Program-made: the position numbers and the translations under genes
Notes under the pieces: generated by a model
Told to the model about the DNA's origin: nothing
The model's database searches: none
Seen by the model: only the letters and a program-made list of their open reading frames with translations
Part shown: piece after piece, positions 1 to 6,037 of the stretch
How the letters are laid out: each line of letters starts with the position of its first letter
Position numbering within the stretch: position 1 is the stretch's first letter
Source of the DNA: an uncultured Alistipes sp.
Lineage (GTDB): Bacteria > Bacteroidota > Bacteroidia > Bacteroidales > Rikenellaceae
NCBI GenBank assembly: GCA_947174575.1
Contig: CAMWJM010000066.1
Coordinates: forward strand, 1 to 6,852
Length of the DNA: 6,852 nucleotides
Reading direction: 5' to 3'

Positions 1-1836
1 TCCGAACACCTCGTCGCCCTTGATCGGGTTGCAGCAGCGGGCCAGCTTGTACTGGATTTTCGAGATGTCGTCGTCGATCACCAGCGCATCCTGCGAAGCC
101 GGGGTCTCGCGCGGCGCGTGCGTCTTCTGACGCTCGGCTTCGGCCGCTGCGGCCCGGCGCTCCTCCTCGGCTTCGCCCGAGAGATGACGGCCCAGAATCT
201 CCTTGATCGACGCGAAGTCGACCTTCTGCGTGGCGATCAGGCCGTAGACTTCGGTGCCGAGGCGCAGTTTGAAGTATTTGGCCAGATAGGCCACCGCCTC
301 GTCGATGGTGAGGGCCATTTTCCAGTTCTTGAGCTTGCGTTCCAGCTCCTCGCGCCCCATGCGGGTGTGCTTGGCCTGCTCCTCGCGCAAGAACGATTTG
401 ATCTTGTTGCGCGCTTTCGAAGTCACCACCACCGAGAGCCAGTCGGCCTTGGGCGTCTGGTTCTTCTGGGTTTGAATCTCTACGATGTCGCCGTTGTGCA
501 GCACGTCGCGGATCGAAGCTGCGCGGTCGTTGACCTTGCCGCCCACGCAGGTCGCGCCGAGCGAGGTGTGGATGTCGAACGCGAAGTCGAGCAGCGTCGC
601 TCCTTCGGGCAGCTTGCGCAGGTCGCCGTTGGGCGTGAAGACGAAGATTTCGCCCGACGCGGGTTTGGCGTCGAAACGCTGCGCCAGCGAATGGGTCGTA
701 TCCTCCATCAACTCGCGCAGGCGGCCGAGCCACATTTCGCTTGTCTGCGCCCCCTGGTTGACTCCCTTGTAGCGCCAATGGGCCGCGATGCCGCGCTCGG
801 CCACGGCGTCCATGCGCTCGGTGCGGATCTGCACCTCGACCCAGCGCCCCTCGGTCGAAACGGTGGTGTGCAGCGACTCGTAGCCGTTCGACTTGGGGAT
901 CGAAATCCAGTCGCGCATGCGCTTGGGGTTGGGGGTGTAGAAATCCGTGACCACCGAATAGGCCGTCCAGCACTGCTGCTTCTCCTCCTCGCGCGGACAG
1001 TCGATGATGATGCGCAGGGCGAAGATGTCGTAGACCCCTTCGAAAGGCACGTGCTGCTTGTGCATCTTCGTCCAGATCGAGAAGATCGACTTCGTGCGGC
1101 TCTTGATGTGGTATTTCAGCCCCAGTTTGCGCAACCGCTCCTCGACGGGTACCAGAAACCGCGCGATGAAAGCGCGGCGCTCCTCGGCGCTCTCTTCGAG
1201 CTTGGCGACGATATGCTCGTAGTCCTTGGGTTCGAGGTATTTGAGGGCGATGTCCTCCAGCTCGCTCTTGATGCCGTAGAGGCCCAGTTTGTGGGCGATC
1301 TGGGCATAGAGGTTGAGCGACTCCCAGCTCTTTTTGCGCCGCTTCTCTTTAGGGAAGATGTCGAGCGAGCGCATCACCTCCAAGCGGTCGGCCAGCTTGA
1401 TGAGGATCACGCGCGGGTCTTCCGAATAGCTGACGATCAGATCGCGGAAGTTGTCGGCCTGCTCTTTCGAGGTCTTGAGCTTGAGCGACGAGATGTTGGC
1501 CAGCCCCATGGCGATGCCGGCCGCCTCCTTGCCGAAGCGGGTGCGGATGTCTTCCATCAGGGCGAGAAACTCCTCGGCGGGCAGCTGTTTGTGGCCCAGA
1601 CGCACCACGTCGTGGAGGATCGACGAGAGGGTCGAGTTGCGGCCCAGCCCAATCTCCGAAATCACGATCGTCGCCACCGCCACGCCGTGATCGAGCAGCG
1701 GCGAGCCGTCGTAGCGGAGCGCTCCGGCGAGTTTTTCGTCGGCCCACGTCAGCGCCTCATCCACCAGCTGCGCCGTCTCTGCGGAAAAGCTCGTCCGCAC
1801 CAGTGTGCGGAATGTTTCGTAACGTGAAAAGTCCAT
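1..1836 (-). CDS. relA: Long RelA/SpoT-family (p)ppGpp synthetase, 3' end cut by window
   Basis: This enzyme makes the stringent-response alarmone (p)ppGpp from ATP and GTP/GDP in the cytoplasm. The reading frame is open from the ATG at 1836 to the window edge: 612 residues of a family usually around 730-740. In order: degenerate HD hydrolase domain (about 20-170), synthetase domain (about 240-355, with YDIFALR at 269-275, NGYESLHTT at 317-325, EVQIRT at 334-339), TGS domain (about 396-457), helical region, and the start of the zinc-finger/RIS region (RCCNP at 600-604). The ACT domain would lie outside. Hydrolase residues H50, H75-D76 and D150 are kept, but the ED following HDVV is replaced by R79-L80, and the Asn expected four residues after D150 is V154. 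The synthetase motif corresponding to RxKD/ExDD is R306-M-R-D309, the basic type. It starts 2 bp after the methyltransferase stop (TAAATATG), suggesting coupling. Family assignment is secure; the relA symbol rests on the inferred loss of hydrolase. Confidence 0.95.
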   Translation of the reverse strand, partial: MDFSRYETFRTLVRTSFSAETAQLVDEALTWADEKLAGALRYDGSPLLDHGVAVATIVISEIGLGRNSTLSSILHDVVRLGHKQLPAEEFLALMEDIRTRFGKEAAGIAMGLANISSLKLKTSKEQADNFRDLIVSYSEDPRVILIKLADRLEVMRSLDIFPKEKRRKKSWESLNLYAQIAHKLGLYGIKSELEDIALKYLEPKDYEHIVAKLEESAEERRAFIARFLVPVEERLRKLGLKYHIKSRTKSIFSIWTKMHKQHVPFEGVYDIFALRIIIDCPREEEKQQCWTAYSVVTDFYTPNPKRMRDWISIPKSNGYESLHTTVSTEGRWVEVQIRTERMDAVAERGIAAHWRYKGVNQGAQTSEMWLGRLRELMEDTTHSLAQRFDAKPASGEIFVFTPNGDLRKLPEGATLLDFAFDIHTSLGATCVGGKVNDRAASIRDVLHNGDIVEIQTQKNQTPKADWLSVVVTSKARNKIKSFLREEQAKHTRMGREELERKLKNWKMALTIDEAVAYLAKYFKLRLGTEVYGLIATQKVDFASIKEILGRHLSGEAEEERRAAAAEAERQKTHAPRETPASQDALVIDDDISKIQYKLARCCNPIKGDEVFG

Positions 1837-1838
1837 AT

Positions 1839-2627
1839 TTATTTATCTTTTTTGCGTACGGTGTAGATGCGGTCGGCGGGCAGGGCGTAGCGTTTGCGGT
1901 CGGCTTCGTCGAACGAGGCGGCATAGTCGATCTCTTCGGCTTCGAAGCCCGCTTCGCGCAGCCGTTCCGCATAGTCGGTGCCATAGATGCGGCGGTGGTC
2001 GTACTGCCCGAAGATGCGGGTGCGCTCGACGGGGTCGACGATCGTGTCGTCTTCGAACGTGCGGGCGCGGTCGAGGTCGACGGGCGAGAGCAGAATCCCC
2101 CAGCCTCCGGGCCGCAGGATGCGGTGCAGCTCGCGCAGAGCCAGGCGGTCGTCGGCCACATGTTCGAGCAGGTGGTTGCAGATCACTGTGTCGAACGAGG
2201 CGTCGGGCAGCGGAATTCGCTGCACGTCGAAGTGCAGATCGGCCAGCGGGCTTTCGAGGTCGGCCGTGACATAGCGCTCGGGATGCGCCGCGAAATGCGG
2301 TTTCAGCCGGCGCATGATGCAGACTTCGGGCGCGATGTGGAGCGTGCGGGGAAAGGTGCGCAGCAGGTCGGTCTCGCGGGCGAGGTAGAGCCACAGCAGG
2401 CGGTGGCGTTCGAGCGACAGGCAGCTGGGGCACAGGGCGTTGTCGCGCGTGCGGACATAGCCGTAGGGCAGGAATTTCCGGTAGTGCGCGCCGCACAGGG
2501 GGCATTCGACGCCGCGACCCCGGTAGAAAAGCCCGGCCAAGGGTACGGCCCACCCGGCCATGCGTTGCAGCACGGGTCGGGGTATGCGGTTGAGCGCCCA
2601 GCGGATCAGTGAAGCCATATTCAACAT
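1839..2627 (-). CDS. Class I SAM-dependent methyltransferase with N-terminal zinc ribbon
   Basis: A 262-residue cytoplasmic protein; substrate unknown. Residues 42-69 hold two paired cysteines (CPLC at 42-45, CPSC at 66-69), a likely structural zinc ribbon. The following Methyltransf_11-like domain shows TLHIAPE (95-101) at the place of the usual glycine-rich motif I, an acidic ADLES (122-126) for motif II, SFDTVICNHLLEHV (144-157) for motif IV and post-IV, and HRILRPGGW (168-176) for motif V. Motif I lacks the common GxGxG, a variation I believe occurs in related small methyltransferases with an LHxAPE motif. The start could equally be the ATG at 2618 (residue 4); neither has a Shine-Dalgarno sequence, and the N-terminal segment before the zinc ribbon is arginine-rich with a mildly hydrophobic stretch (about 24-34). 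It follows xseB after a 42-bp gap with no terminator and is 2 bp from relA. Family is clear; the biological substrate cannot be read from context. Confidence 0.88.
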   Translation of the reverse strand: MLNMASLIRWALNRIPRPVLQRMAGWAVPLAGLFYRGRGVECPLCGAHYRKFLPYGYVRTRDNALCPSCLSLERHRLLWLYLARETDLLRTFPRTLHIAPEVCIMRRLKPHFAAHPERYVTADLESPLADLHFDVQRIPLPDASFDTVICNHLLEHVADDRLALRELHRILRPGGWGILLSPVDLDRARTFEDDTIVDPVERTRIFGQYDHRRIYGTDYAERLREAGFEAEEIDYAASFDEADRKRYALPADRIYTVRKKDK

Positions 2628-2669
2628 TTCGGTCGGAGTTCAGGACGGCAGGATGAGCTGTCGGGGTGT

Positions 2670-2858
2670 CTATTCCAGGATTTCGTTCACTTCTTCCTCG
2701 GCTTTCTGCAGCCGGGCTTTGCAGGCGGCGATCAACTCCGTCGCCCGGGCCACTTCCCGGGCCAGGTCGTCGATCGCGATCTCTTCGCGCTGGATGCGCC
2801 CGAGGATCTCCTCGATCCGGGTCATCGCTTCTTCGTAGGTTATCTCTTTTTTTGCCAT
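2670..2858 (-). CDS. xseB: Exodeoxyribonuclease VII small subunit
   Basis: XseB is the small, non-catalytic subunit of exonuclease VII, which degrades single-stranded DNA from both ends in repair and recombination; several copies bind the long coiled helix of XseA. The 62-residue length is normal for the family. The sequence has the expected all-helical character: TYEEAMTRIEEILGRI at 7-22, a polar turn around EEIAIDDL (25-32), then a charged second helix ending EEEVNEILE. The start ATG at 2858 lies inside the end of xseA, overlapping it by 19 bp, which implies translational coupling. Codons 3-4 are both AAA, giving an A7 run right after the start. Followed by a 42-bp gap to the methyltransferase with no T-tailed hairpin. 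Identification rests on the helical pattern plus adjacency to xseA. Confidence 0.93.
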   Translation of the reverse strand: MAKKEITYEEAMTRIEEILGRIQREEIAIDDLAREVARATELIAACKARLQKAEEEVNEILE

Positions 2859-4099
2859 ATGTCGATACGGTTTACGGTTGCGGTGAGGGTGCCGTCGGAA
2901 AGACGGATTTCCACTTCGTCGCCGGCGTCGATTTGCGTGGCCGAACCGATCGTCCGGCCGCCGCTGCGGAGCATCGCGAATCCTAATTTCAGCAGTCGTT
3001 CGGGCGTGTGGGCCGCTACGATCTCCGCCGCGCTGTCGAGCTGCAGGCGTCTCTGTGCCAGCCATTTGCGCGCCAGGTCGGCCGGGTACGGGGTGAGCCG
3101 GTCGAGCCGAGCCTTTTCGCGCGCGAGGCGTTCGCTGCACAGGCGGCGCAGGTCGCCCAGCCGCTTTTCGAGTTCCAACCGGGCCGCGAGGGTGTGGCTG
3201 CGGGTGATTTCGGCGAGCCGCAACGCCGCGCGGTCGAGATCGCCGTCGATCCGTCCGAGCCGTTCGGCGAACCACCCGGCTACGGCAGTGGGGGTCTTCA
3301 GCGCCGCGAAAGCCACCAGATCGGCTACGCTCGTGTCCTTGTCGTGGCCGATGCCCGTCACCACCGGCAGCGGAAACTGCGCGATGTGGGCGCAGAGCCG
3401 ATAGGCGTTGAAGCAATTCAGATCGCTCGCCGAGCCGCCGCCGCGCAGAATCGCCACAGCGTCGAATTCTTCTTGTCGCTCGGCGATGCGGCCCAGTGCC
3501 TCGACGATCGAGTTTCCGGCTTCGGCTCCCTGCACGAAGGCGTTGAAAAGCGTCAGCCGGAAACGCCAGGGGCTGGCGGCGATCTCCTTGCAGAAGTCGC
3601 GGTAACCCGCCGCATGGGCGCTCGAAACCACTGCTATGCGCTGCATGCCGGCCGGCGCGACGAGCTGGCGGTTCATCTCCCACACGCCCTCCTCTTGCAG
3701 CTGGCGGATCGTCTCCTGCCGCTGCCGCTCCATGTCGCCCAGCGTATAGGCCGGGTCGACGTCGGTGATCTGGAGCGCGAAGCCGTACAATTCGTGGTAG
3801 GTCACCAGCGCTTTGGCCAGAATGCGCAGTCCGGCGTTCAGCGGCTGCTCGGTTTCGGCCCGGAAGCGCGCCGCGATGCGCGGGTAGTTGCTGCTCCAGA
3901 TCATGGCCCGGGCCTGCGCCGTCGGCACTCCGTTGGCGCCCCCTTTCTCGACCAATTCGAGGTAGCAATGGCCCGAATGGTTGACTTTGAGTTCCGCGAT
4001 CTCGGCACTCACCCACACCGGCAGTTCGAAGCGTTCTTCGAGCGCCTCTCTGACGGTGCGCTGCAACTCGCGCAGCGTGATATGCCGGGGTTCGGCCAT
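2840..4099 (-). CDS. xseA: Exodeoxyribonuclease VII large subunit
   Basis: XseA is the catalytic subunit of exonuclease VII, a single-strand-specific DNA exonuclease that yields short oligonucleotides. The 419-residue protein has an N-terminal OB fold (about 8-112, with VWVSAEIAELKVNHSGHCY at 28-46), a nuclease core carrying VVSSAHAAGYRDF (157-169), LRGGGSASDLNCFN (218-231) and GIGHDKDTSVADL (249-261), a long charged helical region (about 280-360) that binds XseB, and a C-terminal segment with LKLGFAMLRSGG (370-381) and a final beta-rich piece. GHDKD replaces the GHETD often seen in proteobacteria; I believe this is usual for Bacteroidetes and keeps the His and last Asp. The start ATG at 4099 shares one base with the menA stop (TAATG), and the stop lies 19 bp inside xseB, so menA, xseA and xseB are probably translated in a coupled chain. 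Confidence 0.96.
   Translation of the reverse strand: MAEPRHITLRELQRTVREALEERFELPVWVSAEIAELKVNHSGHCYLELVEKGGANGVPTAQARAMIWSSNYPRIAARFRAETEQPLNAGLRILAKALVTYHELYGFALQITDVDPAYTLGDMERQRQETIRQLQEEGVWEMNRQLVAPAGMQRIAVVSSAHAAGYRDFCKEIAASPWRFRLTLFNAFVQGAEAGNSIVEALGRIAERQEEFDAVAILRGGGSASDLNCFNAYRLCAHIAQFPLPVVTGIGHDKDTSVADLVAFAALKTPTAVAGWFAERLGRIDGDLDRAALRLAEITRSHTLAARLELEKRLGDLRRLCSERLAREKARLDRLTPYPADLARKWLAQRRLQLDSAAEIVAAHTPERLLKLGFAMLRSGGRTIGSATQIDAGDEVEIRLSDGTLTATVNRIDIWQKKR
2846..2854 (-). other. Candidate slippery heptamer A AAA AAG in the xseA/xseB overlap
   Basis: The last xseA codons read TGG CAA AAA AAG AGA TAA. The phase A AAA AAG matches the classic bacterial -1 frameshift heptamer (the one used in E. 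coli dnaX). A -1 slip moves the ribosome into GAG ATA ACC, which is the xseB frame, two codons before the xseA stop. No Shine-Dalgarno-like stimulator is visible upstream, and the nearest strong downstream hairpin (2799-2821) begins about 24 bases away, farther than usual. The A run may simply serve xseB initiation. Confidence 0.35.
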
Positions 4100-5010
4100 T
4101 ATCCCAGAAGAATTCCGATCGTGAACAGAACGCCGAACAGCAGCATGTTGCGTGCCGTTTCGCCCAGACAGACATTCAGCCCGTCGCCGTGGTCGATGCG
4201 GATCATCTTGCGCCACGTCCGAAAGAACGGGATGCCATAGAGCAGCGGCAGCAGCGCGCCCCACAGCCGCCCGTCGAGCAGCAGCGACAGACACAGCGCC
4301 TCGGCCGCCACGCCGAGCGCCAGATAACCCCAGCGTCCGACCCGCTCGCCCAGGCAGACCACGATCGTGCGCTTGCCGCATCGGGCGTCTTCGGCCCGGT
4401 CGCGGAAGTTGTTGACCCATAGCATGGTGTCGATCACCAAACCGCAGGCCGCAGCCGCCACGACGACCGGCCGGCTGCATGTCCCGGTCTGCAGGTAATA
4501 GGTGAAGCAGGCGGGTACCAGCCCGAAGAACGCCACCACCGCCGCGTCGCCCAGTCCGTGGTAGGCCAGAGGCCAGGGGCCGGCGGTGTAGAGATAGGCG
4601 AAGAGGATGCAGAGCACTCCGGCGGCCACGAGTTCCCGACCTCCGAAGCGGAGAACGCCGTGGTGCAGCGACCAGAACAACAGCCCGCAACCTGCGGCGC
4701 AGGCGGCCAGCGTGAAAAGCGCGATGCCCGTTTTCATGGCCGGGAGCGTGATGTAGCCCTTGGCGAACGCCCGGTCGGGGCCGAGGCGGTCGGGCCGGTC
4801 GGCACCGCGCAGAAAATCCCACAAGTCGTTGACCAGATTGGCCGTACATTGGGCCAGCACGGCGAACAGCAGGCACAGCAGGGCCGCGACCGGGCGGAAT
4901 CCGCCGTCGCTCCATGCCAGGGCCGAACCCACGGCCACGGGGATCATCGAAGCGCCGAGGCTGTAGGGCCGCACGGCGAGCACCCAGGCTGCGAAAGAGT
5001 TGGTAGTCAT
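4099..5010 (-). CDS. menA: 1,4-dihydroxy-2-naphthoate polyprenyltransferase (MenA)
   Basis: MenA attaches the polyprenyl tail to 1,4-dihydroxy-2-naphthoate with loss of CO2, giving demethylmenaquinone; it is an integral membrane enzyme of the UbiA superfamily. The 303-residue protein is mostly hydrophobic, with about eight to nine membrane segments. The first Asp-rich motif is N61-D62-LW-D65, followed by RGADRPDRLGP (68-78); the second is N200-NFRD204-RAED208 with GKRT (212-215). YTAGPWPLAYHGLGD (141-155) is the conserved loop between them. I prefer the ATG at 5010: it gives the usual short N-terminus before RPYSL and is preceded by A/T-rich DNA, as favoured in Bacteroidetes. The alternative ATG at 5052 overlaps the upstream TGA (ATGA) and would add 14 polar residues from an A/T-rich stretch that looks non-coding. 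Its stop overlaps the xseA start by one base. UbiA family is certain; MenA within it is very likely. Confidence 0.92.
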   Translation of the reverse strand: MTTNSFAAWVLAVRPYSLGASMIPVAVGSALAWSDGGFRPVAALLCLLFAVLAQCTANLVNDLWDFLRGADRPDRLGPDRAFAKGYITLPAMKTGIALFTLAACAAGCGLLFWSLHHGVLRFGGRELVAAGVLCILFAYLYTAGPWPLAYHGLGDAAVVAFFGLVPACFTYYLQTGTCSRPVVVAAAACGLVIDTMLWVNNFRDRAEDARCGKRTIVVCLGERVGRWGYLALGVAAEALCLSLLLDGRLWGALLPLLYGIPFFRTWRKMIRIDHGDGLNVCLGETARNMLLFGVLFTIGILLG

Positions 5011-5038
5011 AGAGAATGAAGAATTATAGTTTTTTTCG

Positions 5039-5050
5039 GACCGGCCGGTC
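5039..5050. repeat. 12-bp perfect palindrome at the TonB-like/menA junction
   Basis: GACCGGCCGGTC is perfectly self-complementary. It covers part of the TGA stop of the TonB-like gene and lies 29-40 bases upstream of the preferred menA ATG. On the transcribed strand it is followed by CG and seven A residues (opposite the T run at 5030-5036), so it is not an intrinsic terminator. It could be a small operator-like dyad or chance in a GC-rich genome. Confidence 0.35.
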
Positions 5051-5603
5051 ATTGTATTCTGATGTAAGGTTCCCGCGGCATGGGTTTACCCTCGGGCAGC
5101 CGGAGGTTCAACACGCGCCGGGTTTCGACAGGAACGCCGTTTTTGGTCGCGGGAGTCCATTGCGGCGCTTCGGCCATGGCTTTGAGCACGCGGCGTTTCA
5201 GCCGGTTGTCGGTCGATTCGAGCACCCGGTCGACCACGGTCGCGCCCTCCTCCGTGATCTTGTAACGTATGGACACGCGGGCGGCCGGTTCATCGGCGCC
5301 CCACGCTACCCGGCGGGCGATATAGGCCTCGAACCCCAGCGAATCGGCATCGAAACGGGCGTGCGCATCGTATTTCAGCGCGATGAGGATCGCGCCACCC
5401 GAGGCCTTGTCGCCATAGCGGGCTATGGTCTCCTCGTCGGCCGGCAGCATGTCGAGGGTCGCGATGTCGGAGGCGGCGATCATGCCCACCGAATCGGCGG
5501 GCCACTCCCGGCCGTCGACCAGGTAGAGCGGCGGTCGCTGCGCGGCGAGCGGAAGCAGCAAAAGAAGAGAGAGCAAAGTTATGATGAATCTGTTCAATTT
5601 CAT
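5049..5603 (-). CDS. Exported protein with TonB-receptor-plug-like signature and TonB C-terminal domain
   Basis: A 184-residue protein. Residues 1-21 form a clear signal peptide (MKLNR, then a leucine-rich core ending PLAAQ), so the protein is exported and may be periplasmic. Residues 26-77 resemble the plug signature of SusC-like receptors: a YLVDGRE start, an S-D-I-x-x-L-D-M-L segment (45-53), and ARYGDKASGGAILIALK (61-77), comparable to the AxYGxxGxxGVILITTK pattern. Residues about 90-170 fit a TonB C-terminal domain: VSIRYKITEEG (110-120), V.DRVLEST (124-131), LKRRVLKAM (135-143), QWTPATKNGVPV (148-159). There is no transmembrane anchor, proline-rich spacer or peptidase domain as in classical TonB or M56-type proteins. 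I chose ATG 5603 because it begins the signal peptide; a longer GTG frame from 5717 only adds unrelated residues. The stop overlaps a possible menA start (ATGA). Partner and role are unknown. Confidence 0.82.
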   Translation of the reverse strand: MKLNRFIITLLSLLLLLPLAAQRPPLYLVDGREWPADSVGMIAASDIATLDMLPADEETIARYGDKASGGAILIALKYDAHARFDADSLGFEAYIARRVAWGADEPAARVSIRYKITEEGATVVDRVLESTDNRLKRRVLKAMAEAPQWTPATKNGVPVETRRVLNLRLPEGKPMPREPYIRIQ

Positions 5604-5615
5604 GCAGGTTTTCTC

Positions 5616-5655
5616 GCCTCGGCAAAGCTCGAACAAGTTCGGCTCTGCCCTCGGC
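5616..5655 (-). promoter_or_regulatory. Imperfect hairpin in the leader of the TonB-like gene
   Basis: Within the 114-bp gap between the MGMT-like gene and the TonB-like gene, arms GGCA (5621-5624), AGC (5626-5628) and CGAAC (5630-5634) pair with GTTCG (5637-5641), GCT (5642-5644) and TGCC (5646-5649), interrupted by one mismatch and one bulge; an outer GCC/GGC pair set extends it. The structure ends about 12 bases before the start codon at 5603. On the transcribed strand it is followed by a GAAAACC spacer, not a T run, so it is not a rho-independent terminator. It may affect translation initiation or RNA stability. I see no clear TAnnTTTG promoter for this gene in the gap. Confidence 0.4.
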
Positions 5656-5717
5656 TTACGAAAACGTTCAACTTCTTGCACCTTTGCACGACTTATGGCA
5701 TCCGTTTTCGGCGACAC

Positions 5718-6020
5718 TCACTCCGGCAGTGTCCAGCCCCATTTTCCCAAATCGACGCACCCGCCGGGCCGGAATCCGACCCCTTCGGCTTCGAGCAGCG
5801 CCCGCTGCTCCGCCCATCCGGGGACGGTGCGTCCCGAGGCATCGACGACCCGGTGGCAGGGCACCCCGTCGGGAGCCGAGGCCAAGGCGCGGCCTACATG
5901 GCGGGCATGGGCGGGAAAGCCGGCCAGTCGGGCGATCGTCCCGTAGGTCGTGACCCTCCCGCGGGGAATTTCGGCTACGATGTCGTAGACCTCGGCAGCG
6001 AAATCGGCAGGCAAAGCCAT
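5718..6020 (-). CDS. Short MGMT/alkyltransferase-like (ATL) DNA-repair protein with PCHR motif
   Basis: A 100-residue protein equal to the C-terminal DNA-binding and active-site domain of O6-alkylguanine-DNA alkyltransferases, without their N-terminal domain. Visible are IPRGRVTTYGTIARLAG (18-34: the nucleotide-flipping tyrosine is Y26), the helix ARHVGRAL (39-46, with R40 as candidate arginine finger), and GVPCHRVVDASG (52-63) with C55 at the methyl-acceptor position. Classic ATL proteins of this length have Trp or Ala there, so this could be a minimal active methyltransferase or an ATL that flags O6-alkylguanine for nucleotide excision repair. The C-terminus (EQRALLEAEGVGF, then a CVDLGKWGW tail) is typical of short MGMT-family members. 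The ATG at 6020 lies 17 bp after the prfA stop, suggesting cotranscription with prfA; a 114-bp gap follows. Family is secure; catalytic status is open. Confidence 0.9.
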   Translation of the reverse strand: MALPADFAAEVYDIVAEIPRGRVTTYGTIARLAGFPAHARHVGRALASAPDGVPCHRVVDASGRTVPGWAEQRALLEAEGVGFRPGGCVDLGKWGWTLPE

Positions 6021-6037
6021 CGGCGGAGAGTCGGCGA

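Noticed and set aside
118..1827. Very long open frame on the plus strand opposite relA
   Set aside because: It is the antisense of the relA frame; GC-rich codon use leaves the opposite frames open. The translation shows no recognisable domain, whereas the minus strand gives a full RelA/SpoT domain series.
2628..2669. Possible short hairpin between xseB and the methyltransferase gene
   Set aside because: Only about six pairs with a mismatch and no T run; not a convincing terminator.
2799..2821. Hairpin within xseB (GGATC/GATCC stem with outer CCC/GGG) as stimulator of frameshifting
   Set aside because: It begins about 24 bases after the slippery heptamer, farther than typical stimulators, and may simply reflect coding sequence.
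2859..4240. Long plus-strand frames opposite xseA and the end of menA
   Set aside because: Low-complexity, arginine- and alanine-rich translations; shadows of xseA and menA.
5675..5689. CACCTTTGCAC on the plus strand, resembling a Bacteroidetes -7 promoter element (TAnnTTTG), with a TTGCAC direct repeat
   Set aside because: The leading TA is CA, no -33 TTG lies at the right distance, and there is no plus-strand gene for it to serve.
5604..5717. N-terminal extension of the TonB-like protein to a GTG at 5717
   Set aside because: The added 38 residues are charged and precede a textbook signal peptide that begins at ATG 5603; the GTG directly abuts the previous stop by chance.
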